64,000 nucleotides of DNA, taken from the NCBI GenBank assembly GCA_030374765.1, contig JARGXX010000086.1:1178001-1242000 (forward strand), given 5' to 3'. The position numbers and the translations under genes were made by a program. This DNA is from Agarophyton chilense. Taxonomy: Eukaryota > Rhodophyta > Florideophyceae > Gracilariales > Gracilariaceae. Position 1 is the stretch's first letter, and the number at the start of each line of letters is the position of its first letter. Shown here piece by piece: positions 45,113 to 54,294 of this stretch. A model generated the notes under the pieces. It had not been told where the DNA came from. It saw nothing but the letters and a program-made list of their open reading frames with translations, and made no database searches.

Positions 45113-46921
45113 TTGGTGGTTACGCTGTATCAGAAAGGCGCAGATGCAGAGAAAATGGTTGTTGATCACTGGGAGGCGCTGTGCAGCGATATTCACGCGG
45201 GGGATGAACAACAGCGAAAGCTGGAAATGTATCGACGAATTATTAGCATATCTGACCACCATGGAGGTCGTTTGCTCCGTGAGCATAGCTTCTTTGTTCA
45301 ATATATTCAGCAAAATGAGGAACAAACTGAGACTGATCGTGCAGTAGTCACTCGCCAATTAAGAGTGATGCGAAATGCAAGCACACTGCAATCCAGGTAT
45401 AATACATTGAAACAAACACAAAAACACGTCCTGGATACGATTGTGAATGCTTTAGAACTCCGACAGCAATCCGATCAAGATCGTCTGACCACTCCTGGAA
45501 ACGTTTTCTTTATACAAGGATCTGCAGGCACTGGAAAGACGTATATGTTGAATTTGTTGCGGGATATATGTGAATCAAAAGGAATGCTAGTTGAATTGAC
45601 AGCTACAACGGGAATCGCTGCATCCCTTTACAAGGGAGGTCGCACATTGCACAGTCTGCTTGGTTTGGGTGTGGGAGATAAAGACAGTACTACTACATAA
45701 CTTTCACTGTTGTCCAAGTACGGTCCTCGGTCTCAACGAGCGGAACTTTTGCGCAATCTACAGCTACTCGTACTTGCCGAGATTTCGATGCTCTCCAGAA
45801 GGTTGTTTGAGCTCATGGACGTGCTACTCAAAGACTTGCGAAGTTCTCAAACACAAACGCAACCGCAATGTTTCGGTGGACTGTCTATAGTGTTTGCCGG
45901 CGACTACTCACAGTTGCTTCCTGTTGTGCCTCAGTCGTACATGGAGCCTGAGGCGGGTGGGAACGTTCGAAGAGTGTATACAAACATTTTGAACGAGCTG
46001 CCATGGAAAAGAAATCTCTGGACAGATTCCTCTGTGCAAGTTCTTTATCTCACAGAACAAGTTCGCCAAGAAGATGATCCGGGGTTTGCGGCTTTTTTGC
46101 GTGCCGTTGCGCGCAACACCATCTCGAGTACTATACCACCTCCACTTCAGTCTACTGGAGTGATGCAAACCGCATATACGTTTGTGTGGAAGTGGGTCAC
46201 GACGCGGCGCAAAGAAGATGTAGATCTCAGCAAAATGATAATTGCATCCACAAATCATTTGGTGGATGAACACAATACTGCTGCCCTGAATCTTTTTCCG
46301 GGTGAGCAAATCACTTTGCACTCCGCAACTACAGTACAGCCACTTCGAGCGCAGACTGCCGAGTCGGATATTTCGGACACTATTGTGCCTGAGTTTGCCT
46401 ATGAATATGCTCCTACTGGTATCCCTCCACACAACCTGTGCCTCAAAAATGGTGTTCCTGTGATGGTCATTCGAAACGTTCCGCATCCAGTGTTGGTAAA
46501 TGGGAAAATGTTTGTCGTAGTTCGTGTGGATCAGTTTACGATGCATGTGGCAAGGTTCAACGAAAACGGTCAAGTAATCGAGTCACAAGTGCTGCATCGC
46601 ATTGATTTTGAGTTTTCCTTTGCAGACATTCCTATGATTCGAAGACAGTTCCCCAATCGACTTGCATTTGCAGCAAGAGTTCACAAAGGACAGGGCAAAA
46701 CTCTGAACGGCTTAGTTGTTGATGTGCGATCAAATTTCTTCTGTGCAGGTCAGCTGTATGTGGCGCTGTCACGAGTGCGAAGGAACGAGCATGTGTTGTT
46801 ACTGCACGACTCTAGCCTTACGCCTGACAATCCACAGACGATACATCCGATGCCAGTTCCACTAATCAATCCAGTGCTTCCTGAGGCTATAGAGTTTTGC
46901 AATCCTCACCCCACTACGTAG
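45113..46921 (+). pseudogene. Helitron PIF1-type DNA helicase domain
   Basis: This domain unwinds donor DNA. The frame is continuous except for TAA at 45698-45700. Visible motifs are Walker A GSAGTGKT (45518-45541), a GIAAS motif, Walker B region, GDYSQLLPVV, L-x2-Q-x-R (LTEQVRQ), VHKGQGKTL and LYVALSRVR. The Walker B acidic pair is altered: DE has become AE (Ala codon 45776-45778), which should impair ATP hydrolysis. The C-terminus ends about 200 bp before the Helitron subterminal repeats. Confidence 0.92.
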
Positions 46922-47118
46922 ATATGCATCAGTGCTCAAACACTCAGCCAAAAAAAATGTTATGCTTTTCTATTTGTTTGCGAGTAAACCTGTTTTGATC
47001 TTCAAACTTTTTTCCATTCCGCATTAGAGACGCACGGAGCCATAAAAAGCCAAATCACCAAGATAGTTTGAAACCAATGTATTCTCGTGCTACAAAGAGA
47101 TATCCAGCGCCACTGTTC

Positions 47119-47330
47119 GTGCCGCGGCCGCTGCTAAGGCGCGCAGCGCCGCTAGCGGCCGTCAAGTTGCAAAGTACTTGCCTGTACGTCGCTAGCGGCC
47201 GTCAAGTTGCATAGTCCGTCACTTTAAGTCTACACTGCAAGTAATAGTATTGGCGGCAGTTCAAACGGAAATATGTGCGTGCCGCGGCCGCTGCTAAGGC
47301 GCGCAGCGCCGCTAGCGGCCGTCAAGTTGC
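47119..47330. repeat. Helitron subterminal GC-rich direct repeats
   Basis: A ~52-bp unit beginning GTGCCGCGGCCGCTGCTAAG and ending GCCGTCAAGTTGC occurs at 47119-47170 and 47279-47330. A shorter piece (GCTAGCGGCCGTCAAGTTGC) lies between them. Part of the same array is present in copy 1 around 40310-40500. The region is rich in GCGGCCGC-type palindromes. Confidence 0.8.
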
Positions 47331-47722
47331 TAAGTCCGTGCCTGTACGTCGACACTGCAAGTTACAGTTTCAGAGGCAGTTTGAACGGCATAATATGCTA
47401 CAACTGCCCCATTGCTTTTACAATAAAATGTCCTTAACCAAGCTCACCATACATTTAAGAGCTCGTTTCACGATATATCTTTAATATATCGTGCACCGGC
47501 TAATGCTAAACGGCACAGCGCTCCTAGTAGCCGATAACCTGCTATGATCCATCACTGTACGTCGACACTGTCAATAATAGATTCTTCAGCAAGTTTGGCC
47601 TTATATCTATGCAAAAGGCTACGCTTAGAGCTACAAACGCTACTAAAAGCTCAAGTAGAGTATAATAAGCTTCATAGAAACGAAATAGTCGAGCAGAACG
47701 ACCGCGGCGCGCAGCGCCGCCT

Positions 47723-47737
47723 GCGGCCGAAGGCCGC
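47723..47737 (+). other. Helitron 3' terminal hairpin (copy 2)
   Basis: GCGGCC-GAA-GGCCGC forms a perfect six-base stem shortly before the element end. The identical hairpin is at 40877-40891 in copy 1. Helitrons use such a hairpin as a replication stop signal. Confidence 0.85.
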
Positions 47738-47744
47738 TTTCTCT

Positions 47745-49329
47745 TGTTGAGCAACATTATCGATTATATCATAAAACCGATCGGTCCCCAACACAAGCAA
47801 GCACTCAAGATTTTTAATATCTGGATTTATTCCTGCTATCAAGTGGAATATTTTTGCATGCTCATTTTGTTTGGGAAAATTAAACAAAGATCATTTTAGA
47901 GCTATAAAAACATGGCACGTGGTTCCTAATATCTTTTGCATAAAATTCGGGAAACGTAAACCAGATTACCTTAAAACTGTCTCGTGTTCAAGTTCTTTCT
48001 TTTGTTTCAATACTGCGTTGGTTCTCTTTTTTTATATATGAACATAAGTGTTTTCAATGCTGGTGACAGCTCCAAGTGTTGACGCCAAAGTAGCGGCGCG
48101 ATTTTGTAAGAAAAACTTCAAGGCAACTTCTTCTTCTAAACCCTCGCTAATGGTTATTTTGTGTCTGTTGCGAGAGAGACCAAGATATGCGGTTTTTCAC
48201 GCGATGAGAATTACAAGATGATTGTGTTGTGAAACAAATATGCGTCATTGCTTTGGTTGACAATCATTCAGTTCATATTTTCGCTTTAATTTTGGTTACG
48301 AATTAGACAATAGGGTACCCCTTTGGACTGATATAGCAAAATATATCTCACCGGTACGGATGCAAATTCATATAGTAATTAAAACCAATCTATTTCAGTC
48401 TTTACGTTTCTAAAATACAGCACACCGGTTGTCTTGGTCTTGGAGCAAGTCTACCAGTGTGCTGAAATATAGCAATCCGACTTCAAAATACAACGACCTA
48501 TAGCGACGCGTCTAACGAAGAAGACTACCAGACGGGTGCTACTTGTCCCACCTTGAGTTTGAGCCTTTTTCTGTTCGTTTTACGTCAGCCAACCATTTTG
48601 CGGACTGCATGCAAATAATACAAAAACCAAAACGCATGTATCCTTGTCCTAATGCCGCCGGCGAACTACTTTTGGCGCCAAATGATCGCCCTCCTCGTGA
48701 TCTCACCATCATTGGCATCAAAATGGCCATGAACAGAGGAAAGAAAACAATGTTCTCTTGGGTCCGCACCTGTAGCGCAGTTGTTGCTGTGACACTTTCA
48801 TTTTCAATCATAATTTAAAAGAACCACAAACCCAACCGCAAAGGCCGCAAACCAGGTACGCAGAACATTGATAAGGGTCTTTGCACTTGGATCAAAGATT
48901 ATTTTGGGCCCCATCCTGTGTACTCTCTTCGGTCTTTTCGGCATCGTGTTCGCGTTCGTCTGGGTATGTTCTAAAAACTTCTACATGATCTAACTTCTTC
49001 ATATACAAAGACTTGGAGCCAGCTAAAGAACACCGCTGGAAGAAGGGCCATTAGTCCCGAAATTAAGCTATTGGCCTGTTTACGGATTATCGATACAAGT
49101 AAATAGTTCGAAGACTTAGACGATAGCTGTGGTTTGGGTTCGGAAACTGCAAGAAAGTACTTGCGAGCTTTTTGCTCATTTATAAAGACGCTGTCCATGG
49201 AATCATTCTTGAAAAGGCTCCCAGCAAAACTTGAGCTGGATGGGATTTATGATAGGTACGGGGAGGAAAGATTTAAACGATGTTTCCGACATATTGATTG
49301 TTGTAAACTTACATGGAGGAACTACCATG
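47745..49329. other. Gene-poor region right of the Helitrons with possible membrane-protein remnants
   Basis: No gene is firmly supported. The minus strand has short frames with hydrophobic segments near 49198-48971 and 48930-48780 (a run starting MPKRPKRVHRMG and a following membrane-like stretch). These read in the same direction as similar frames at 38904-38200, left of the Helitrons. They could be remains of one host gene invaded by the Helitrons, but I cannot name it. Confidence 0.3.
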
Positions 49330-49334
49330 TCGCA
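49330..49334 (-). other. Target-site duplication TCGCA (= TGCGA), outer side of the displaced 3' LTR
   Basis: This equals, on the reverse strand, the TGCGA at 19506-19510. It supports joining this LTR with element B. Confidence 0.85.
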
Positions 49335-50221
49335 TGTAGGACAACGCTTGGAGCGGAGACACCACAAAGATGTTAGGGATCTTCCTCTCTTAAAAGACAC
49401 GCCTCAGGCGGAGGAGACGCGTCCCAGCGGAGCACAGAAACAGAGCCACTCTGTAAAGGCACGACGGAGTCGGGTGTAAGACCGAGGCCAATCCGGCGGG
49501 ATATAATTAGAGTGTTTAGGTGAGCACGGCACAGTCCGGGGGTGTGACCAATCTTATGCGGAGCGGTACCACGGCGATTGTCGGAAAAGGAGCAAGGAAA
49601 CACTCGTATGAGATGGACGAGCGAGGTGAGTGGTGCGGCCACTCACAAGAGCCAAAAAGGAGAATAAGAGGAAAACGGGGGCGAAACCCTATACAGGGGC
49701 GAGACTACGACAAGTGTCGGCGATTAAAAATGAACTAACGGTGGTGGTAGCACTCTGGTCGACAGAGGGGTGGATGAACTAACGTGCAACGGGCGCTCAC
49801 GCAGTATGCGGTGAAGACGCGCCGAAGGCTAAGAGTTCAGAGCCAAGACTCCCTCCTTGGTCTCCCCAGAGGGTCTTGACTGGGGAGCAGTGCTTAACCT
49901 CCTAAGTAGTGTGGCGCGCGGCCCCTGACAGTGGGCGCGCGCCCGAAAAATAGACACTAAATAGCGATAGCGTAGCCAAATTAATACTAAAAATTACTAA
50001 ATAATACTAACCATTAGGTAGAATCCGGGCCACGTGTGGCACGCATCGTACTCGAGCGTTGGCATCAGTGCAGTTCACGTGTTCCACCCGTGTGCACTTC
50101 CGGTCCTAACCGGCCGTCAGCACGCAATAGCGGTATAGCTTGACATAGACCAAGCTATTCCTCAAGCGAGCGAACTTCCTAAGTCCTGCGAAGAAACCCC
50201 CTTGAAGGGCATTGTCCTTCA
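49335..50221 (-). repeat. 3' LTR of element B (887 bp, reverse orientation)
   Basis: On the minus strand it begins TGAAGGACAATGCCC and ends GCGTTGTCCTACA. It matches 19511-20397 over its entire length. ACACGTGGC lies at 50029-50037 (minus strand). Confidence 0.92.
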
Positions 50222-50222
50222 T

Positions 50223-50233
50223 GTCCCCCTTCT
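50223..50233 (-). promoter_or_regulatory. Polypurine tract of element B
   Basis: Read on the minus strand, AAGAAGGGGGA immediately precedes the 3' LTR. Confidence 0.7.
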
Positions 50234-50256
50234 TAGGTGACGAACACGCCGTCGAC

Positions 50257-51476
50257 ATGGCGGGGAGGCAACGGTCCAACCGGCATAAGAGCGAGCCGCG
50301 TAACGTGTTCAGCGACCACTCGACTGTCGAAGGCAGAACTGCATCACCGAACGACAAACGCAACAACGCGGTAACCACTCCTCGAACTTCGAGCGCTCTT
50401 CCGCATCGTACACCAACTTCCAGCGACCACATCCCGATACCTCGGCGACCAGCACTCCCGATGAACGGTGGTAACAATCTCCGCCGGGGTTACTTCTCCG
50501 GTTTCCATTCGGCTCCCCTTCCGCGGGGGAGTGCCTCCTCCACCGTGCCGAGCCGATCCCGGGGTCCCGTTGAAGATTCAAGCCACATCACTCCTGCGGA
50601 GGACACCTGGCCCAGTTACGATGAACTCGTCCGGCTAAACCCGCGTTAACATGCGGCGATTCTCCGGAGAGCTCCGTGGTTCCATCCGACAGCGGTCTTC
50701 GACGAAGAACTCGTGGCCGCGTATGCTGATTGCAATGCGCGTCTCCCGGGCGAGCTGCTGGCTTTGATCACCACTTCGTGGGACTGGCGACGCCGTGTGG
50801 CGGTTCCTGTTCACGCGATTCTGCGGCGGAGGCGCGAGTCGGCTGAAGAGACGCATTGTACCTTCGTCCGCATCGGCTACTCACGGATCAACCGGGCGAA
50901 CTTCCAATACCTCATCCCCGACGAATTCGGCTTCGACCTACGGATGTACCGGACTCAAGGTGAGATCGGCTATTGTGACCGCCTTGCGGCGTTGGAAACT
51001 TACGCATGGCGCGGTCAACCGCGAGCGCTTCAAGAAGCGATCTGCTGGGTCCGTCCGATCCTTCGTGCAGAGTTCCGTCACCTTCGTCGTGAGTCCCGAT
51101 ATCGGTGGTTACAGAACTTCATCCGCGAGGAGCGTCGGGGCAGATCCCGCTTTGGGTTCCTTGTCCCTTATCAGAACAAGGAGAGAAACCGGATTAGTCT
51201 CTTCTACCAGTTCGGGCGATACGTTCCCCTGCCTGGGTGGTGGGCCTCCGTCGAGGTGTGCCGGGGATGTTACGTGGAGTTGCCTCCAGTCGTCTCCTAC
51301 CTGGGCTCGTACCTCATCGAGGATCCGCACTCCGGCTTATGGTCCGTTGTCCTAACCGAATGGGCAGTCCGCGCCGCGGCGTACATCTTGTGGGAAGCCT
51401 ACGACCAGTATCGACTGTTGTATCTTCCTCCGCGTTTGCGTGGTTACATCCGGCAGCTGGACCTTCAACTCCTTGG
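50257..51476 (+). pseudogene. Antisense accessory gene of element B, N-terminal part
   Basis: The start ATG 50257 lies 35 bp inside the LTR and matches the element A start (MAGRQR versus MAARHD). A Ser/Thr/Pro-rich segment follows, then TAA 50647-50649 in frame, then the conserved globular region: APWFHP, PVHAILRRR, RPILRAEFR, FVPYQN, LPGWWAS and YDQYRLLYLPPR. Similarity ends at CTTGG 51472-51476, exactly where the fragment at 27835-28483 would take over. Residue-level similarity to element A is high, which suggests selection on this protein after A and B diverged. Confidence 0.85.
51472..51476. other. Right breakpoint of the ~23-kb inversion
   Basis: CTTGG here pairs with CCAAG at 28479-28483. 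Left of it is element B; right of it, on the minus strand, is the first part of the YqaJ/piggyBac-like gene. Confidence 0.75.
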
Positions 51477-52250
51477 AAAGCGGCTGCGACTACAATCATT
51501 AAAAGCCATTTTCCTTCTTTGAGTTCATTTCAACTTTGAGAGTATGCCAGATAAGAAACGCAAATGCATACGAACTCTTGGGGATAGCAGAACGAAACTC
51601 ATCTGCAGCTTTTTGACCGGTGTTGGATTCATTCATAAGGTGCACCACAACTCCCATCCTTCTCCAGGTTACTTGTTTGAATTTCGAACATTTTGGACGA
51701 TGGAAGCGATCGAACAAAAGAACATCCCATCAATTGCATCTCGACCCAATACACGCTGTCCACAAAGATTATGCATAGTTTCTCCGCACGATTTGCACAC
51801 ATGACTTGGAGATGAGTTTAAGCGACATTCACTGATCTTACAAACTGGGTCGGGCCGAGACCTCGGGCTTTCTCGCTTTCTCACATTCGCTGATGATGTA
51901 CTATGTTTCTTGAGCTTGACATCCGTTTTACTTGGGGTCTGTTGTTCTTTGCAGATGGTAGTCCCTTAATGTCTTCTTCGCTTTGATCGGATTCGAGCTT
52001 CTTTTCCTGCCTCCGAAGAAGCAGAGTACTTCTCTCTTTCATAAGGTTCAGTTTCTTTCGTTGATCATCCTCCCTCCCAACTGCCTGGGCAGCGCTTCTC
52101 TTTTGGGAATTCCTTGACGATGTATTTCCGATGAGCGCCTTTTGACATCTTCTTACGCTTAATGATTACTTCTTCGACCTCCGTTCTGTCGGTTTTGGTC
52201 TTGTGCTCCTCAATCTCTTCATCTTTGCTATTCTAAAGGGATGGTTGTGC
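51477..52250 (-). pseudogene. 5' part of the YqaJ/piggyBac-like gene or its neighbour (zinc-finger and charged region)
   Basis: With the inversion undone, ATG 51507-51509 on the minus strand opens a frame that enters 28484 in phase (eleven codons before the breakpoint), consistent with it being the true start of that gene. Further upstream on the same strand lie a Lys/Glu-rich region (about 52240-52000) and a compact finger-like motif (CKISEC, SHVCKSCGETMHNLC, about 51840-51770), in frames broken by stops. They may be an upstream exon, an N-terminal domain lost by mutation, or a separate gene of the same mobile element. I cannot decide. Confidence 0.45.
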
Positions 52251-52619
52251 ATGTTTCCCTGAGGGCTTCGTCTTTTTCGAATACTCTGTGGTGGCTGATG
52301 CGATTCGGAGTTTCGTGACAAGGGCATCCCAGCTCCCCTTGGTGTATGAAAGCAGTTTATGCTCGACTTTCATCGCTGAAATCATGCAATCCATTTATTC
52401 CATAAATTGTGTTCTATTATCAGTCTCTTGTTTTATGCTCTGGAAGCTAGCCTTGCCGTAATACCGCTTGAATAGTTTACTGCGGCACGGCTTGCGATCT
52501 ACAGTCGACATAACTCTTTGGGAATATGAACGTGGTTTTTCCAGTACATTTAGACGCAGATTCCATCCTTCTCCGCGCCATGATCTTCATTATGAAGCTT
52601 GATCGTTTCGTTTAACGCC

Positions 52620-53394
52620 TTTCCGAGGCTGAGGGAGCTTGACTGGCTCGCCGTACGTCCGGTTCATAGGTGGGTCTGGTAACAAAACCTTATCCTCGAT
52701 AACGACAATTCTTCGGAAAAGAGAAGGAAGATATTGGCACCCGATTCTGCATACACGATGGGAGATACTCGTCCCGTTTGTTGGTATGATCTCATATGTC
52801 GACCAGCATGGATTACTTCTCCTTTTATTTTTCGTCTTTGTGCGCCATTTTTGTTTCGAATTGGAACCAGAGTCTTTCTCTTTGTCATGCTTCGCATTCC
52901 AATTCATCTTTCTCGTCCAATTCGCTCGTTCCATTTGACCTTGTGGAAAACTATACACATATCGCAATTTCGTACTCACGAACCGGCGTATAATTGTTTG
53001 TACCTCTTTCAAACGTCACGACAGAAAAAGAATCGTTCTTCCAAACCCTTCCCCAAACGCAAACTGTTTGCCATCCGGGAACTTGACCTGGCGGGAATAC
53101 ACTCTCGCAAAGCGGTCGTACACCACGTCATCAGTAAGCACTTTATATGCCTTCTCGCCTCTCTCATCATGGGCAGTAAGTTGGCAGTGGTGCTAATGTC
53201 AGGATGTGGCGCACGGGTGAAAACAGCACGAAAGACACACCGAGTGCTGCAGCGGCAATGAGAATCGAGAGCAGCAGCGCTCTGAGCGCCCTCGGCGAAC
53301 TAGAGCCTTTCATGGACAGATTTGGCTCCATACTGAGCGATATGCTCGGTGAAATTGGCAGCAGCGGGAACGGTGGCGAGTGCTTCACCGCCAT
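52620..53394 (-). pseudogene. Possible Nudix-hydrolase-like gene remnant with N-terminal membrane anchor
   Basis: On the minus strand an ATG at 53394 starts a short frame with one hydrophobic stretch (about residues 40-62), suggestive of a signal anchor. After a frame change near 53175 the sequence reads YKVLTDDVVYDRF then VKFPDGKQF, then VREYEIA and YSFPQGQME. This order resembles the first half of Nudix hydrolases (W-K-V-L, P-D-G, V-R-E-Y, F-P-x-G-x-x-E). Several frame changes and stops separate the pieces, and I do not see a clean Nudix box. If real, it is a decayed host gene. Confidence 0.35.
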
Positions 53395-53399
53395 ACTAG

Positions 53400-54290
53400 G
53401 TATTGCGGCACTGCAATAAGCTCCGGGTAGAGAATCGCAAGTTAAATTTCGAATTTCATCTCGCCGAACTGACCTCTAAAGTGTGACACATTGACAGCTA
53501 CGCCTTCAGTAATCGCTAAACGACTTCAATATTCGCCGCTGTAAAATGCCAAGCTCTATATCCCGTCGAAGCCCCCTCCCTCGTCTCGCAAGCTCGACAT
53601 TATCCTCAAGCCACACCTAGGCTCCCCCGTTTAGAGAGCTGTCCTTCTTCGCGGACGCCGTTTGACCCCTTTACCAGAACTGCCGCATTCCTATTCGTCG
53701 TGCTTCGCCACCAAAGCGCCTTGACTTTTTTAGTAGTCGTTTCCGCCACTACAACTACCTTTTTTCTGCTATTCCAACCGCCCAAACGTGGAAATGGTCG
53801 CATCTTCGTCCAACACGGACGTTGAAGAAATCGAAGACCTCTCACTGTGACGACAAGAACTGGCTGTTTTTCATTCCTGTCACCAAAGAGTACGTCCTAG
53901 AGTATTTCTCCCATTTTAAGTTTTGGACGAGCTACGAAACAACCAAAACATCAATCTGCAGCACGTGGACCTCAAATTGTTAGAGACCATGGCTGGAATA
54001 TAGTATAAATTCACCGCGCATCCTGGCCCTTGGTCTAACTATGTACGAGATGCTTCTGTGCGCTTCCCGGGCGGAAGATCGAGACCATCGCACCTCACAC
54101 ACGTCACGTGCGCCCCTTTTGCCTTTCACGAGGCTAACAGATGCAAAATGTACGTGTAGAGTTACCAAGCTAAGAGGGTGAAGGGTTGCTATCTTCTATT
54201 TCGGTACTGCATGATATGTGTTGCATATCACACTGGGAACCATTCGAATCGTAGTGCGGTAAAGACGATTTGTAGTTCTAGTTGACGTCA
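53400..54290. other. Unassigned stretch left of Gypsy remnant E
   Basis: No supported gene. I looked for an LTR matching the region right of remnant E (58870-59770) and did not see one. Confidence 0.35.
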
Positions 54291-54294
54291 TTTT

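Larger units (their letters stand above)
40901..47744 (+). mobile_element. Helitron copy 2, full length (about 6.84 kb)
   Basis: A rolling-circle transposon. The 5' end is TCTCCCTAGTAATGATT, beginning TC as in Helitrons. The 3' end has a perfect hairpin (47723-47737, CGGCC stems with a GAA loop) followed by CTTTCTCTT. The classical CTRR end is not seen; copy 1 ends CTTT and copy 2 about TCTT. It encodes the expected Rep nuclease and PIF1-type helicase, both now broken. Because copy 1 sits immediately upstream, the two form a concatemer. Confidence 0.88.
49335..51476 (-). mobile_element. 3' end of Gypsy element B, displaced and inverted
   Basis: It contains an 887-bp LTR, a polypurine tract and the N-terminal two thirds of the antisense gene, then ends at CTTGG (51472-51476). 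Nothing upstream in pol is present. Length, target duplication and the complementary antisense fragments show it to be the missing end of the element at 19511-28483. Confidence 0.88.

Noticed and set aside
7680..46921. Reassigned stop codon or programmed readthrough explaining the many in-frame stops
   Set aside because: TAA, TAG and TGA are all involved, the sites are at unrelated positions, and intact frames (element A, Tc1 copy 2) use ordinary stops. Decay is simpler.
49335..51476. An independent, 5'-truncated fourth Gypsy element
   Set aside because: LTR length, the matching outer target duplication and the exactly complementary antisense fragment make it the missing 3' end of element B.
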